Shown here in pieces: positions 33,150 to 45,345 of a stretch of 64,000 nucleotides of DNA. Both the position numbers and the translations under genes were made by a program. How positions within the stretch are numbered: position 1 is the stretch's first letter; every line of letters begins with the position of its first letter. Source of the stretch: Paralithodes platypus (taxonomy: Eukaryota; Arthropoda; Malacostraca; Decapoda; Lithodidae). The stretch spans positions 48,964,810-49,028,809 of the forward strand of contig CM064495.1 of assembly GCA_032716605.1 (NCBI GenBank). Reading direction: 5' to 3'. The notes under the pieces were generated by a model. That model had not been told where the DNA came from and searched no databases. It saw nothing but the letters and a program-made list of their open reading frames with translations.

Positions 33150-33358
33150 GCTGCTGTCACACGAGCGATTTTTCCGTCAATTTTTCATGAGCAAGTTTTT
33201 TCTTGTTATATTTAGGGACTTTTTTGCACTGGTATCGGTAACTACACTGAAGGTAGATTATGCTAGGTGGCTGAATTCTGAAAAAGTGTAATATTTGAAG
33301 CTGCCAGACCACAATTGCCCGTAAAAATTGCTCGAAAAACGGCTCGTGTGACTCCAGC
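33150..33358. mobile_element. Miniature inverted-repeat element
   Basis: The ends GCTGCTGTCACACGAGCGAT and, reversed, GCTGGAGTCACACGAGCCGT are inverted, and the match continues about 35 bp inward. The flanks are too AT-rich to read a target duplication. It starts immediately after the TTAA of the previous element. Confidence 0.7.
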
Positions 33359-33680
33359 TTTGTGTTTTTCTCTAAGTACCAAGAATTTCATAAAGCTGAA
33401 TTTATCCAACAATCTTTATATGCTCTTTATGGCATACTCGTTCAAATAATAGAAAAGACTTTTAACATAATCAATTTCTTGGAATATTTTCTCTATTTTG
33501 GTAGGGATTACTTCGTTAATCCTAGCATATCAGAAAGATTGAAAATGTCAAAAGAAAAATGTGTTTCTTAATAAAATTTATTAGTTAGATACTGTACTTA
33601 CTTGGTATTTCTATTATATCAGTGGAATTTACATTGATTATTCTGTATAATAAAAACCTAGCTGCTGTACCCTATATTAC

Positions 33681-34060
33681 TTAAGGGGGGTCACCGTTTT
33701 TTTTTTTTAACTTTCTCTCCTTTTCTCTCTTTCCCTGGCTTGTATCCATTTGGCCCCATTCAGTCAACTGTTTTAAGACGTTTATCCCCATCCAGGTGTC
33801 AATTTTTTCCTGGCGACCGATAGCGAGCCAGCATTGTATGGAGAAATCCGGCTTCGCTGGAGACATTTTTCTGTTGATAAATGTACAAATTTAGCTTGCT
33901 GTCAAAACAACAATATATATATGCTGGCTCGCTACCGCTCGCCATGAAAATATTGACACCTGGATGGGAGTAAACGTCTTAAAACAGTAGGCTGAATGGG
34001 GCCGAATGGATACAAACCAAAGAGAGAGGGAGAAAAAAAAAACGAGGTGGGCTCCCTTAA
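33681..34060. mobile_element. Foldback TTAA element (family M3), copy A
   Basis: TTAA at 33681-33684 and 34057-34060. The two ~165-bp arms are inverted copies ('CCCCATTCAG..CTGTTTTAAGACGTTTA', 'CCAGGTGTCAAT', 'GATAGCGAGCCAGCAT') around a short AT-rich centre. A second copy lies at 50202-50582. TTAA flanks with very long arms suggest piggyBac- or Kolobok-type mobilisation. Confidence 0.85.
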
Positions 34061-36728
34061 CGTATTACATTGGAGTAATTGTTGCACCGTTACATGTATA
34101 CTCGTGTCTACACTTGGCCAACACCGCATGGGGCCACCTTGGATATTGTCAGTCTTAACCCCTACAACACGGAAGGGCTCTTGAACGCCCATAAAAAAGC
34201 ATAAAACAGGTACCCGGAAGGGCTCTTGAACACCCAGTGGTTGAAAGCCTGTGAGCTTCATGTGTGAGGCGTCGGTCCGACGCATGTAAACAACAGCCGG
34301 CTGGACCGACGCCCCGCATCTCCGGCCACAAGAAAGAGAGCGTCGCTTGTTCGTGTGTGCCTGTATGTTGTTGTTAAGTATCGAAAAGTAGTGTAAAGTG
34401 GCTGTTTTTGCCATAAAGTTATCTCCAATGAAATCATCATCACAACTCAACCAGTTGACTTAGAGAGCTCTACTTAACGCCATTCTACAGGTAAATAACA
34501 CAGCTACGCTTGGGGATGCGCGGGAATGCGGGAAGCAGTCCGATTAACCTCTCCGCGGCGCACAGGGGGTTTTCTACAGGGTAAGACTGTGCGCACCTAT
34601 GATGATTTTGGGACCTATTGCCAATTTCGATAAAAAGTACATCATCGTGTAGGGAATGTTTGCGTGCATCGGCCCATATATATTTGACCCCCCAAAAAAT
34701 GTCTGGGGGGGGTAGGGGAACGGTCCGTAGTTGAAAAATGTGGAGCGAATGGCACCGCGCAGCTAGATTGTCATCGAGCGGCGAGATTTCCCTGCCGAAT
34801 ATTTACGCGCGCAGGGGATAGGAGGAGGGGGTGGGTTACCGCGTATTATCACGTATATGTCCTTTTTTGAGCCCTTTTAGGCTATGTAGAGTATGTATAC
34901 GTGTGTAGGGCACCCATATAACAATGAATATGCCTCATAGTGACCAAAAATTGCAATATATAAGGGAATTATAAGATAATTTTTAGGCGGGAATGAAGAT
35001 GTGTTGGAGGTTTGGCGGCAATTTATGAGCTGAGAGTGTGGTTTACGCCATACATATCACATATATCTTGTACGTAGAGCACTGTCATCAGGGGCGTAGC
35101 TAGAGATTTGGAGGCCCAGGGGGCTTGGTGCCTGGAGGGGCCCCCTCCATGGTTTGCTTATTATAGAAGGGGGTGGGGGTGGCGAGCGAAGCGAGCCTAA
35201 TCAGCTGGGGGGTTCGGGGGGGACGCTGTAAGCCTCCCCGAGAAAATTTTAGAATAATAATGCTACCTAGGTGCATTTTGACGATATCCATGACTCAATA
35301 GTGGGGTACTGGTAATAATTTAATATACAATTAATTATTATATCACCGTTATCTAATGGATTAGGAATACATGTACAATGGATGGTACAATACTGTAAAA
35401 CATATACCACTTTGATGAACTCTTTCTCTTTGTCGTTCATTAGGCATGTCTGAAATAAGAATATAAAATATAATACTAATAAAATAATAAAAAATAATAA
35501 TGTACATGAAACGTGATAACATTAAAATATTATTTCAACCCCACCACTGGCGTTAGGGAGTTAAAATAGGCGTCATTGGTAGGCCTAATCAAGCTATGCA
35601 TTACCTCAAATCTCAATACTGGGGGCCTCTTCTTGAGAACCCCAGTAACTTGTTAGAAAGCTTACCAACATTTGCACCTGACCCTGAACCAGCCAAAGGG
35701 CTAGATTAACCTACAAACGAGTATTCAATGCTCACAACTGTGTTCCTTCTTATTTCACAGTTCCTGGGCTTGATATGTACAGCCACCATAGCCTATAGCC
35801 TATATGGAAGGCGTATGGTAGCATAAATAAAAGTGATTCAGTCTAAATTTGAAAGAATGAGTCATAGTGCTCATAGCCTAACCAAGGTAGCCTACACTCT
35901 ACACCATTAATGTTGCCTCTCTATGCTCTATTTTAGCTGATGTATTGCACCCATACTTAATTGACTAATATTAAACGACTATGCATATTTTTCACGATAA
36001 AGCTAAGGTTTAGTAAGACCATAAACATTTATAGGCTATGTTAGGCCCCCTACAGTTCGAGAAAAAAATGTGAGACCAAAACATAGTCCTACAAATTTCA
36101 AGGCCTAAATATTTAGCACTTTAGAAGTTTAGCCTACTCTACAAATATCTTCGATACCACTCAACTTTCTCACAAGGTTAAGTACATAGGTTATCTATGA
36201 AATATAGCTATCGATTTGGCCATTACAGTTCACGAAAAAGAAAATATTACCGAAATTTTTGGTTCATATATTTATATATAATTGTATGTAGGCCTAATCT
36301 TGGATTATACACTCAACTTACTAACAATCACCATGTTTCTTGTTGTCAAATTAGGCTATATCTTATTATTCCTTTACACATGCTTACGAAAAACACAGTA
36401 TATTAACCAACTGTCAAACTCAATAGTGCTATTTTGTAATGTATATAAAGTATAATCATTATTATCATCAGGCCTACCTATAGGCAGTGCGTCCTAAGCA
36501 AGTGGCGGGTAGGAGCAAGGCCACCTAGAGTACCAGGCCGCACGGATGGGACCTTTAAATTCTGTGACGTCGACAAAAGGAGTGCTGAAACGGTCACTAC
36601 CCTCGCAGGTCAGTATACATTTTAGTGAGGTAGGGGGAGGTTGTCGCTGTGTTTCCAAACTATTTCCCCCTCATATATACTTTATAAGTACATTATTCCC
36701 TGTGATAGCTTCTCCATGATCATCAACA

Positions 36729-36881
36729 ATGCCTTACACGTGTTCAGTGCCAAATTGCAAGGGGAATTACAGATCGGGACCGAAAGTGCACGTGTTTAGG
36801 TTCCCAAGGAATGCTGACCTTTCCAGCAAATGGCTTACAACCATTCGACGAGTAGATTACACTCCAAATGAAAACAGCAGG
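36729..36881 (+). pseudogene. P-element transposase exon 1, THAP N-terminus
   Basis: Start ATG at 36729. The 51 codons hold the first half of a THAP zinc finger: CSVPNC, 'HVFRFPRN' and a Trp (KW) at the expected spacing. AGG followed by GTGAGT at 36882 is a strong donor. The acceptor TTACAG at 37700-37705 joins in frame to 'VCELHF', which supplies the last Cys and His of the C2CH finger. The 824-bp intron carries an (AAT)n microsatellite. THAP domains bind the element's own terminal DNA. Confidence 0.85.
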
Positions 36882-36987
36882 GTGAGTAAAAATTATTCTA
36901 CAATGTTATTCACGTGTCTAAGTATTGAGTACGGTAGGCTTAAACAATACATGACTAAATTTACTCATTCCTTCAGCAAGTTGAAAT

Positions 36988-37038
36988 AGAAATAATAATA
37001 ATGTTAATATAAATAATAATAATAATAATAATTAATAC

Positions 37039-37129
<91 letters not shown>

Positions 37130-37162
37130 GTAATAATAGTAATAATAAGAATAATAGTAATT
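36988..37162. repeat. (AAT)n microsatellite
   Basis: About 170 bp of nearly pure AAT repeats with a few interruptions, inside the P-element intron. Confidence 0.95.
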
Positions 37163-37705
37163 GAGTAGCTCAACAGTGGGAGTATATATATTTTCGGGAG
37201 TTTATTATGTGGTATATCGATGACTTCATTAATGATATAATAGATGTGTTACCTTTAATATAATTATTTTTAATTTCACTATTGATATTATTATAATTAC
37301 TAATATTAGTATTATTAGTATTATTATTATTATCGACGAAGCAAGTTATCCATAACCACGGAGTAGAAGTTATTTTATTTTGTTTGTTGTGTATGTTTGA
37401 CGACGACGCTGGCGGATGCATTGAATTGGATCCTCCTCCTGGATCAATGCTGCATAATGAAATAATTTTGTATTCCCAATTATGGAAAAATATATATACA
37501 AAATTTAAGCCTACCCAGTACTGTAATTTAAGTGTGGTATATTGAATTGTATATAATATTCATAAGTCAAATTACACACTGCTCAAAATCAGTGTATTTA
37601 CTCCTTCGTGAATGATTGAACTACCAAGCAATAATATCGCTCGCAATACAATTATGCAACGATTTATTTTTAGCTTAGCTATATCGGAGCTTTCATGACT
37701 TACAG

Positions 37706-39420
37706 GTGTGTGAGCTCCATTTTAGACCTGATGAAATAAGGCGAGAGACTTTGTACTTTGACGAGAAGAGCGGAACTAAATTAGTGGCCAAGTTGACGTA
37801 TCCTCAGCTCTGTGATGGTGTAATTCCATTACAATTGCCAAACTGCCCCTCTTACCTTTCTGGCCCATCACATGCTAGAGAAGCCCCGGACAAGAAGAGG
37901 AAACGAATGGAAGAGTCTGCCATTCAAGCTGCGGTAGCAAAGAGTATTGCAGATAACAATAAGTACAAACAAGACATAACATTTAATTCTTTAGATGAAC
38001 TTAAAGACAAAATACAGTTCATTGATAAGAAATACTGGACAGTTATTGAAAACGAGGAAGATTTTCATATATGTCGAATTGTTCATTCCCCACAACCTAA
38101 AGTTATTTTGTCCTTAGTCATCAAATCAGACTGTAATGTTCAGGCTAGTGTACAGGCGGTGCAAATAAACCAGCTAGGGGATTATAAGATTCCTTCAAAG
38201 GTCATTGACATTAATACACTTGAAGTGTTGCTTGATGCTTTGCGTAAGTGCGATATCAATAATCCTGCCTCAAACCCAATTAATGCAATTGTAATAATTC
38301 AACTTGTGATCCCCTTTCTGTCAACTATTGTACAGGATAGTAGCTTCAAGTATCAGAATACACTCAAATTCGTTTGTGAACAGCTTCATTTAATGACTCA
38401 CTAAATTTGATTACTCCTCAGAAATTTTGATATTCTCCTCTCTCTTGCATAATTGCTCACCTCAAGGTTACAGACTTCTGAGAGATAAGAAATGCCTAAT
38501 TCTACCTAGCTATTCAACTATAAGACGAATATTTTTGTCCAAAACGTTTAACCCAGCTATCGAACACCGTACCAGCCATTTTCTTATGTATATTAAGAAC
38601 ACATTTAAGTCCCTGACAACCCGTGATAAAACGGTTACAATGATGGTTGATGAAATTCACCTGAAGCCTTACTTGGATTATAAAGCAGGAAATATTGTTG
38701 GTTCAGCATTTGACAGTGATGCAATTGCAACAAGCGCATATGTGTTTATGCTAAACAGTATTCGGTCAAAATACAGAGATGTTGTTCACATAATTCCAGC
38801 AAAGATAATGAAGGCAGAGACATTATATAACATTATGAAGAAGATTATTTTAGGGCTTGAGAAGATAGGATTTAGTGTCATTAGCATTGTAACAGACAAT
38901 AATGCAATCAATGGCAAAGCTGTATCATATTTTGCCAATCCACCAAAACTGTCCATTGTTTACCCACATCCAGCGCAAAGTACCAGACCTCTCTTTTTCC
39001 TATACGACGCTGTACATATTTTAAAATGCATCAGGAATAATTGGCTAGGACAGAAAGATGAAGAAAAAACTATGAAATTCCCACAGTTCCCAAGTAAAAA
39101 TGTCCGTAAAGAATCTAATAAGATTCAGTACTCTCAAAAAACTGTATTTCTTAGAGGAAAATTTGCTTCTAAAGCAGGCCTATAGGCTAAGCCTGAAAGC
39201 ATTATCCCCCTCCAACCTAGAGAGACAAAATGTCAAATTAGTTCTCCAAATTTTTAATGAGTATATAATTCAAGCCTTGCTCAAGATTGGAAAACATAAT
39301 GGCCTAACGTTATTTTCAGATGTTGCTAGGTACATCGAAGTGTTTCTTAATTGGTGGAATATAATGAATGTGAAATCCCCATTTAAAGGTCTTAGGCACA
39401 ATAACAAGTTATCTTGTCCA
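37706..39420 (+). pseudogene. P-element transposase, central part
   Basis: It starts with the final THAP residues (VCELHF), then a basic linker ('PDKKRKRMEE'), a probable coiled-coil region and the THAP9/P-transposase core. The core reads 'SPQGYRLLRD', 'LPSYSTIRRIF', 'MMVDEIHLKPYLDYKAGNIV' (first catalytic Asp region, near 38650) and 'FSVISIVTDNNAINGK' (second, near 38890), then 'DAVHILKCIRNNW'. There is a one-base frame shift near 38402 (stop at 38402-38404) and another near 39115-39130. The frame then runs on through 'SNLERQNV' to the M2 insertion at 39421. Confidence 0.85.
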
Positions 39421-40050
39421 TTAACCTCTGAAGTGCGCATGGGGGTAATTGGAAACGTCCCCCTGTGCTGACGTATTTGAGGTGTTTCCGCCACTAAAAT
39501 ATTCATTGTGCCATTAATAGCATTAATACTTATCCATATGCGCCTATTATGGGTTGATTATAAAGGTATTAACCTGAAACAACAATAAAACGAGTGAAAA
39601 CAGCGTTTGGATGGTCAAAATCGGAGATATAGCCCGCGAGTTGTATAATGTATGGGTGAGGCAATCTGCTTTCCCGCCAATTTCCCCCAAGGCCACTGAG
39701 ACACAGTCGATCGATACTCTCTTCTCTTGCACTCGCTTGCTATCATGATGACACCCTCCAATCGGATTTCTAATGTTAGCACGAAAATATACCTCAGAAT
39801 AAGGGAATAACAGGGAAAATAGGTGATAACTGAAGGAGAGGAGGAAAGTGGGGAAGGAGGGGAGGTAGAGGACTGAGATTTTGCATGGCCCAGGGGCCAA
39901 AAAAAAAATAAAAAATAAAAAAAAAAAAATATAATTTTTTTTTTTTTTTTTCGATGTCAAAAGTTGATTTTTATTTTCTCTGACTCTTAAGAGTCTCCCC
40001 GCAGTGCGCCGGGGGAACTCTTAAGAGTCTCCCCGCAGCTCCCGGGTTAA
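39421..40050. mobile_element. piggyBac-type miniature element (family M2) inside the P element
   Basis: TTAA at 39421-39424 and 40047-40050. It is almost identical to 20603-21243. Taking out the element and one TTAA joins the transposase frame exactly across the gap ('LSCPLT' to 'NSTDDD'), so it landed in coding sequence. Only small differences separate the two copies, which suggests recent activity. Confidence 0.92.
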
Positions 40051-40808
40051 CAAATAGTACAGATGATGACCGATATCAGTTCTTGGATAGTTTCCTTAAG
40101 TGGTTAGATGCGTGGGATAGTCTTCCAGGATGTGGGGGGAAACTGACTAGGGAAACAATTAGAGCTCTGAAACATACGACCCATGCAATATTAGAAATAA
40201 CAAATTATTGCATAACAGAACTGAATATGACCTACATACTAACAGGAAAATTTCAAACAGACAATTTGGAAGCAAGATTTGGTCAGTATCGACAGTTAGC
40301 AGGAGGAAATTACAATATTTTTGTACGCCAAATATATGAGTGTGAGAACAAGATACGGATGATGTCAGTGTTAAAACTTAGTTTACCCATACTCGACAAG
40401 AAGGTAATTTTAAAGGATTTTGAAGAAATTGACTATGAGCAAGTAAAAACAGATGAGGAAATTGATTTTGGTTTATGTCATACGAATGTTGAAGTTTGTA
40501 AGGAGGATATTGACAGGTGTAAAGACATCATCCCCGTTATAGTTTATTTAGCTGGCTATTGTTGTTACTCCGTGATAAAGGAAATGAAATGTAATGCTTG
40601 TAAAGAAATGATTACGTGTTCAGATAGTGCTGAAGAAATCCCAGAAAATCTAAGTTACATTGCTGGAATTAGCAGAGGTTCTCTTATATACCCAGATAGT
40701 GTGACTGCGAACATGGTCATGTATAACTATATTGTAATTAACAAACTTGCTAAGCTTCCTGCCTTTCGCAATGCTACTAGCCAAAGAAATATAGCAACAC
40801 AGATTCAC
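40051..40808 (+). pseudogene. P-element transposase, downstream part
   Basis: Continues the same protein after the M2 insertion: 'FLDSFLKWLDAWDSLPG', 'TGKFQTDNLEARFGQYR' (the conserved NLEARFGxYR block, with the Glu that serves as the last catalytic acidic residue in this family), 'AGYCCYSVIKEMKCNACKE' and 'VTANMVMYNYIVINKLA'. It is cut off by the CR1 LINE at about 40808. Confidence 0.85.
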
Positions 40809-43488
40809 TATAATTACAGAATCTAGGCATTTTTTAGCAGAATTTGATATTCCAGGATATAGTTTGTTTAAATATGACCGAACAAGTAGGAGGGGCGGGG
40901 GTATAGCAGTGTTTGTCAGGAGTACATTAAAAAGCTGTATTAAATCAGGTATTAGACTAAATAATGATAATGAAAGTGTTTGGGTAGAGGTTAACGAAGG
41001 TAGTGAGACCATAGTTATTGGAGTTATATATAGACCGCCTAATATGAGTAGAAATGGCGGAACATCGTTATGGGAGGAAATTAAAATAGCATCAAGGTTT
41101 AGCAATGTGTGCATTATGGGGGATTTCAATTTTCCGAACATTGATTGGCAGCACCAAATAGGCGACTCCGATTCAGTAGAGTTTATTGAGGTAATACAAG
41201 ATAGTTTTTTATTTCAATTCATAGATACGCCGACTAGAGGTATTAATATTCTTGATTTAGTTTTCAGTAACAATGAACATATGATAAATAATGTAGAGAT
41301 TGGTGACCACCTAGGAAATAGCGATCATAAATCTATTTATTTTAATATACAATGGACAGGGAATGCTAAAGAGAATACGACACTTATCCCAGATTTCAGA
41401 AAAGCCGATTATGGTGGGATAAGAAGAGACTTAAGGGTGGACCCTATTGTTAAGCAATTAAGTTAGGATATGCCAGAGTTAAACTTGCCACCTACATATA
41501 ACCAGTTTATTGCTTCACTCCACAATGCTCAAAATAAATATATCCCTAAAAGAAAATTTAGATCGCCGCAGAACCAACCAAAATGGATGACTAATAAGCT
41601 AATAGATCTTATAGGAAAAAAGAAAGGAATATATAGAAAAATAAAGAAAGGCGAAAATCATCTACATATATACTATCAGACTCTATCAAGACAGGTCAAA
41701 AAGGAAATCAGGAAAGCAAAAAGAAATTATGAAATAAGGATAGCCAGTGACTCAAAAAATAACCCTAAAGCTTTTTACCAACTATATAAATCTAAAGTTA
41801 GAGATGTAATAGGCCCCCTAAAAACTTCAATAGGAGAAATAACAGAAAATGATTTAGAAATGTGCAGTACATTAAATAGTCAGTTTCTTTCCGTTTTCAC
41901 TAATGAAAATTTGGCACAGATTCCAGAAGTCAATATGGTATATAGTGATAGTATAGAAAATATGTTAAGTACAGTTAGTATAAGTAGAAATGATGTGCTT
42001 AAGGAAATTGACAGACTGAAACCTCAAAAATCGCCTGGTCCTGACGAGGTATATGCTAGAGTATTAAAAGAATGCAGAGATGAGTTAAGTAGCCCATTAG
42101 CATTTTTATTTAACAAGTCTTTAGAAACAGGTTTAGTTCCAGAAGCTTGGAAGCTTGCAAATGTAGTTCCGATTTTCAAAAAAGGTGATAAATCGATAGC
42201 ATCCAATTACCGTCCCATTAGTCTCACATCAATCATAGGAAAGTTGCTAGAGTCTATTATTGCTAGGAAAATTAGAAGCCACTTAGACAAATTTAACTTA
42301 ATAAATTCTTCTCAGCATGGATTCACTCAGGGACGTTCTTGCCTTACTAATTTGCTTAGCTTTTTCTCAGAGGTATATGAAGCAGTAGATAGTGACAAGT
42401 CATATGATATTGATTATTTAGATTTCAGTAAAGCTTTCGACAGAGTCCCTCATGAGAGATTGATGAGAAAGGTTGAGGCACATGGAATAGGAGGATCGTT
42501 GTTGGGATGGATTAGGTCATGGCTAATTGGTAGGAAACAGAGAGTCAGCATAAATGGTACCAAGTCAGAGTGGGGAGCAGTCAAAAGTGGTGTCCCCCAG
42601 GGATCGGTATTAGGTCCCCTGTTGTTTCTTATATACATAAATGACCTAGATTTAGGTATAACTAGTAGGATAAGTAAATTCGCAGACGATACTAAAATGG
42701 GGAGATCAATTGATTCAGATAGCGATATAGAGTGCCTCCAAAGGGATCTAGATACCTTACATGAATGGTCAGTAAATTGGCAGATGAAGTTTAACATTGA
42801 CAAATGCAAGGTATTAAAGATAGGGAAGATGCATACAAATGTTAAATATAAACTAGCTAATTTAGAATTAGAAAATTCAGACTGTGAGAAAGATCTAGGT
42901 GTGTTTGTTAGCAATGATTTGAAGCCTAGAAAACAGTGTATAAGCGTTCGTAATAAGGCAAACAGGATTCTCGGGTTCATCTCTAGGAGTGTGAGTAACA
43001 GAACTGCTGATGTTATCTTAAAACTTTACTTGTCATTAGTAAGACCTCATATGGATTATGCTGTCCAATTTTGGTGTCCTTATTACAGAATGGACATAGA
43101 TTCATTGGAGAGAGTACAGCGTAGAATGACAAAAATGATCCATAATATTAGAAATCTTTCGTATGAAGAAAGGTTGAAGAAATTAGGTTTACATTCGTTA
43201 GAGAGACGCAGAGTTAGAGGGGATATGATAGAGGTGTTCAAGTGGGTTAGTGGGATTAACAAAGGGGACATGACAAATGTACTAAAGCTCAGTGATAGCG
43301 AAAGAACTCGTACCAATGGTTTCAAATTAGATAAATTTCGTTTCAGAAAAGATATAGGCAAATATTGGTTTGGTAACAGTGTTGTAAATGGGTGGAATGG
43401 ACTACCAAGTGCTATAGTGGGGTCTAAAACGGTAGGGAGCTTTAAGATAAAATTGGATAAGCTTATGGACGAGAAGGGTTGGGTGTGA
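40809..43488 (+). pseudogene. CR1-type LINE, endonuclease and reverse transcriptase
   Basis: 5'-truncated inside the endonuclease ('ITESRHFLAEFDIPGY'), then 'RRGGGIAVFV', 'VIYRPPN', 'MGDFNFPNIDW' and 'GNSDHKSIYF'. One in-frame TAG (41464-41466) separates this from the RT frame at 41470-43488. The RT has 'KSPGPDEV', 'YRPISLTS', 'LDFSKAFDRVPH' (motif A), 'SGVPQGSVLGPLLF' (motif B) and 'SKFADDTKM' (motif C), and a CR1-style end with 'LGLHSLERRRVRGDMIEVFKW'. The 3' UTR runs to 43696 and ends 'TTTTCTTATGTTC'. The element is otherwise well preserved. Confidence 0.9.
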
Positions 43489-43696
43489 AGGGGGATCAGC
43501 CGGGTTCGGCCAATCAGCACTCTGCATACCCCCATAATCCTGCGTTAATCTCTAACCGTTTTGGTAAGATGATCCTCAGGGTATTAGAGTGTTGAACCTA
43601 TAATTGGGCTTTGTAATTGAACTGGGGTTGTGTGGGACAGGGATCTGCCTTGCTTGGGCCAATCGGCTTTCTGCAGACTCCCATTTTCTTATGTTC

Positions 43697-43918
43697 ACAC
43701 ACCTCACAGTTACGGCTTTAGCAGATGCTGATCTCCTGTTCCGTAGTGATATCTGTGAAAATGGTCATAGCACCGAAAAAATAGAAAGTATGGTGGTATA
43801 TGCTTCAACAAATGCAATTTTAAATAATTACTGTGCTAAAGAAAATAACATCCCAACAGCTAACAGAGCTAATAAGAATGTAGGCGTGAAGAGAAAGCTT
43901 CAAACCCTAGAAAAATAG
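43697..43918 (+). pseudogene. P-element transposase C-terminus
   Basis: Resumes after the LINE: 'ALADADLLFRSDICENGHS', 'VVYASTNAILNNYCAKEN' and a basic tail ending at the stop 43916-43918. This matches the end of P/THAP9-type transposases. About 540 bp of AT-rich 3' sequence separates it from the right terminal repeat. Confidence 0.75.
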
Positions 43919-44823
43919 ATAATGTGTACTGTATTGCATAGTATATAATATGATATCGTGTGTGTGTATGTGTGTGTTACAGTAAATATATTGTTCATCT
44001 TCATACATATAGTATATAATTAAGTTACTTATATATATTTGTTCAGGAATAATATTGGATGTCACGTAAATTGTCTCTTCAGTAAGGTTGTTTATGTCTT
44101 TGTATATAATATAGTAATGTATATATCATTGTGTTTTATTTTACTCCAATATAACAAAGTAATGAGATATACTTATAATAAGTTTTAATCTTGTACAACT
44201 ACTTGTTCAAGGTATAAGTCATATGCAAGAAATAACCAAAACATGTTGTTATGATATCGGTATCATAATATAGAGTATAATAAAGTAAGATATAGGTAGA
44301 TAGTGGTTTCGTGTACACCTTAAACGTAAAATATATAATTTGTTTGTACGTTAATCTAAAATTTAACAGAGAAAAGAATAAAAGAGAGTATTTATAAAAT
44401 GGGGACAGAGCGCGGGCAGTGGATGTAGCACCCCATTGCCTACGTCACAGAATGGTCGACACGGCCTGGTACTCTAGGTGGCCTTGGTAGGAGGCTAGGA
44501 GCGAGAGCGACGATGTTTCCCCTTGCACCGCCAAATCAATACTGATGGAGTGATCGATCATCGTTATTTTTCTAATTTTAAATACCCATGACGTCGCAGG
44601 ATAGAAGAAAAGAAAGAGGTTAAATCAGAAAACACACATGGTGTTTATTTTACTCATTATTAATATTACTTATATATACAGTATATACTATTAGTATAAT
44701 TAATATTATTTTCAGATCCATTTGGGGGCCCCCTTCTCTTGGGGGCCCGGGGGGCGATTTCAAACACCCCCCCCCGGCCCCCCCCCCCCCCCCCCCCCCC
44801 TTAGCTACGTCACTGACTGTCAT

Positions 44824-45345
44824 GCTATAATACAGACTTGTACGTATGTATACGTGCCATATATCAAAATATATACCGCATATAGACCAATTCATGCGAT
44901 ATTTACGCACATTATCAATGAGTTTCTATGCGTGAACCAAGCTGTGAGTGAGTTGTGCTGGGAATGAAAGGGGGAGAGGGTGTGTTACGCCATAAATATC
45001 ACGTAAATCTTGTATTTAGAGCACTGTCATGCTATAATACAGACTTGTACGTATGTATACGTGCCATATATCAAAATATATACCGCATATAGACCAATTC
45101 ATGCGATATTTACGCACATTATCAATGAGTTTCTATGCGTGAACCAAGGTGTGAGTGAGTTGTGGTGGGAATGAAAGGGGGAGAGGGTGTGTTACGCCAT
45201 AAATATCACGTAAATCTTGTATTTAGAGCACTCTCATGCTATAATAAAGACGTGTACATATGTAGGCGTCCCATATAACAAGGAATATACCGCATATAGC
45301 CCAATTCATGCGATATTTACGCAAATTGTGAATGTGTTTCTAGCA
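44824..45345. repeat. Tandem repeat, 207-bp unit
   Basis: Units begin at 44816, 45023 and 45230 (ACTGTCATGCTATAATACAGAC), each with 'ACCGCATATAGACCAATTCATGCGATATTTACGC' and 'GTTACGCCATAAATATCACG'. The first two are almost identical; the third is partial. A diverged unit lies left of the hAT-type element at about 34860-35088, so the array predates that insertion. Confidence 0.9.

Larger units (their letters stand above)
36516..44486 (+). mobile_element. P element (THAP-transposase family), dead and interrupted
   Basis: A perfect 25-bp terminal inverted repeat (36516-36540 and 44462-44486, starting CAAGGCCACCTAGAGTACCA) has GTAGGAG directly outside each end. Counting one shared G, the duplication is 8 bp, as P elements make. 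It encodes a THAP-domain transposase in at least two exons. The coding sequence is broken by two frameshifts, a 630-bp M2 insertion and a CR1 LINE. Without these it is about 4.5 kb. Confidence 0.92.
35089..44815. mobile_element. hAT-type element containing a P element
   Basis: The 8-bp duplication ACTGTCAT (35081-35088 and 44816-44823) flanks ends CAGGGGCGTAGCTA and, reversed, CAGTGACGTAGCTA. An 8-bp duplication and CAG..GTAGCTA ends are typical of hAT elements. The uninterrupted site occurs in the neighbouring satellite unit (AGAGCACTGTCATGCTATAAT, about 45018). Apart from the P element, the ~1.75 kb of interior has no transposase, so it is a non-autonomous carrier. Confidence 0.85.

Noticed and set aside
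36973..37173. Minus-strand ORF of almost pure isoleucine
   Set aside because: Translation of the (AAT)n microsatellite.
40799..43704. CACAG as a target duplication of the CR1 LINE
   Set aside because: The two CACAG words fall in different codon phases of the interrupted P transposase, so they do not restore the reading frame.
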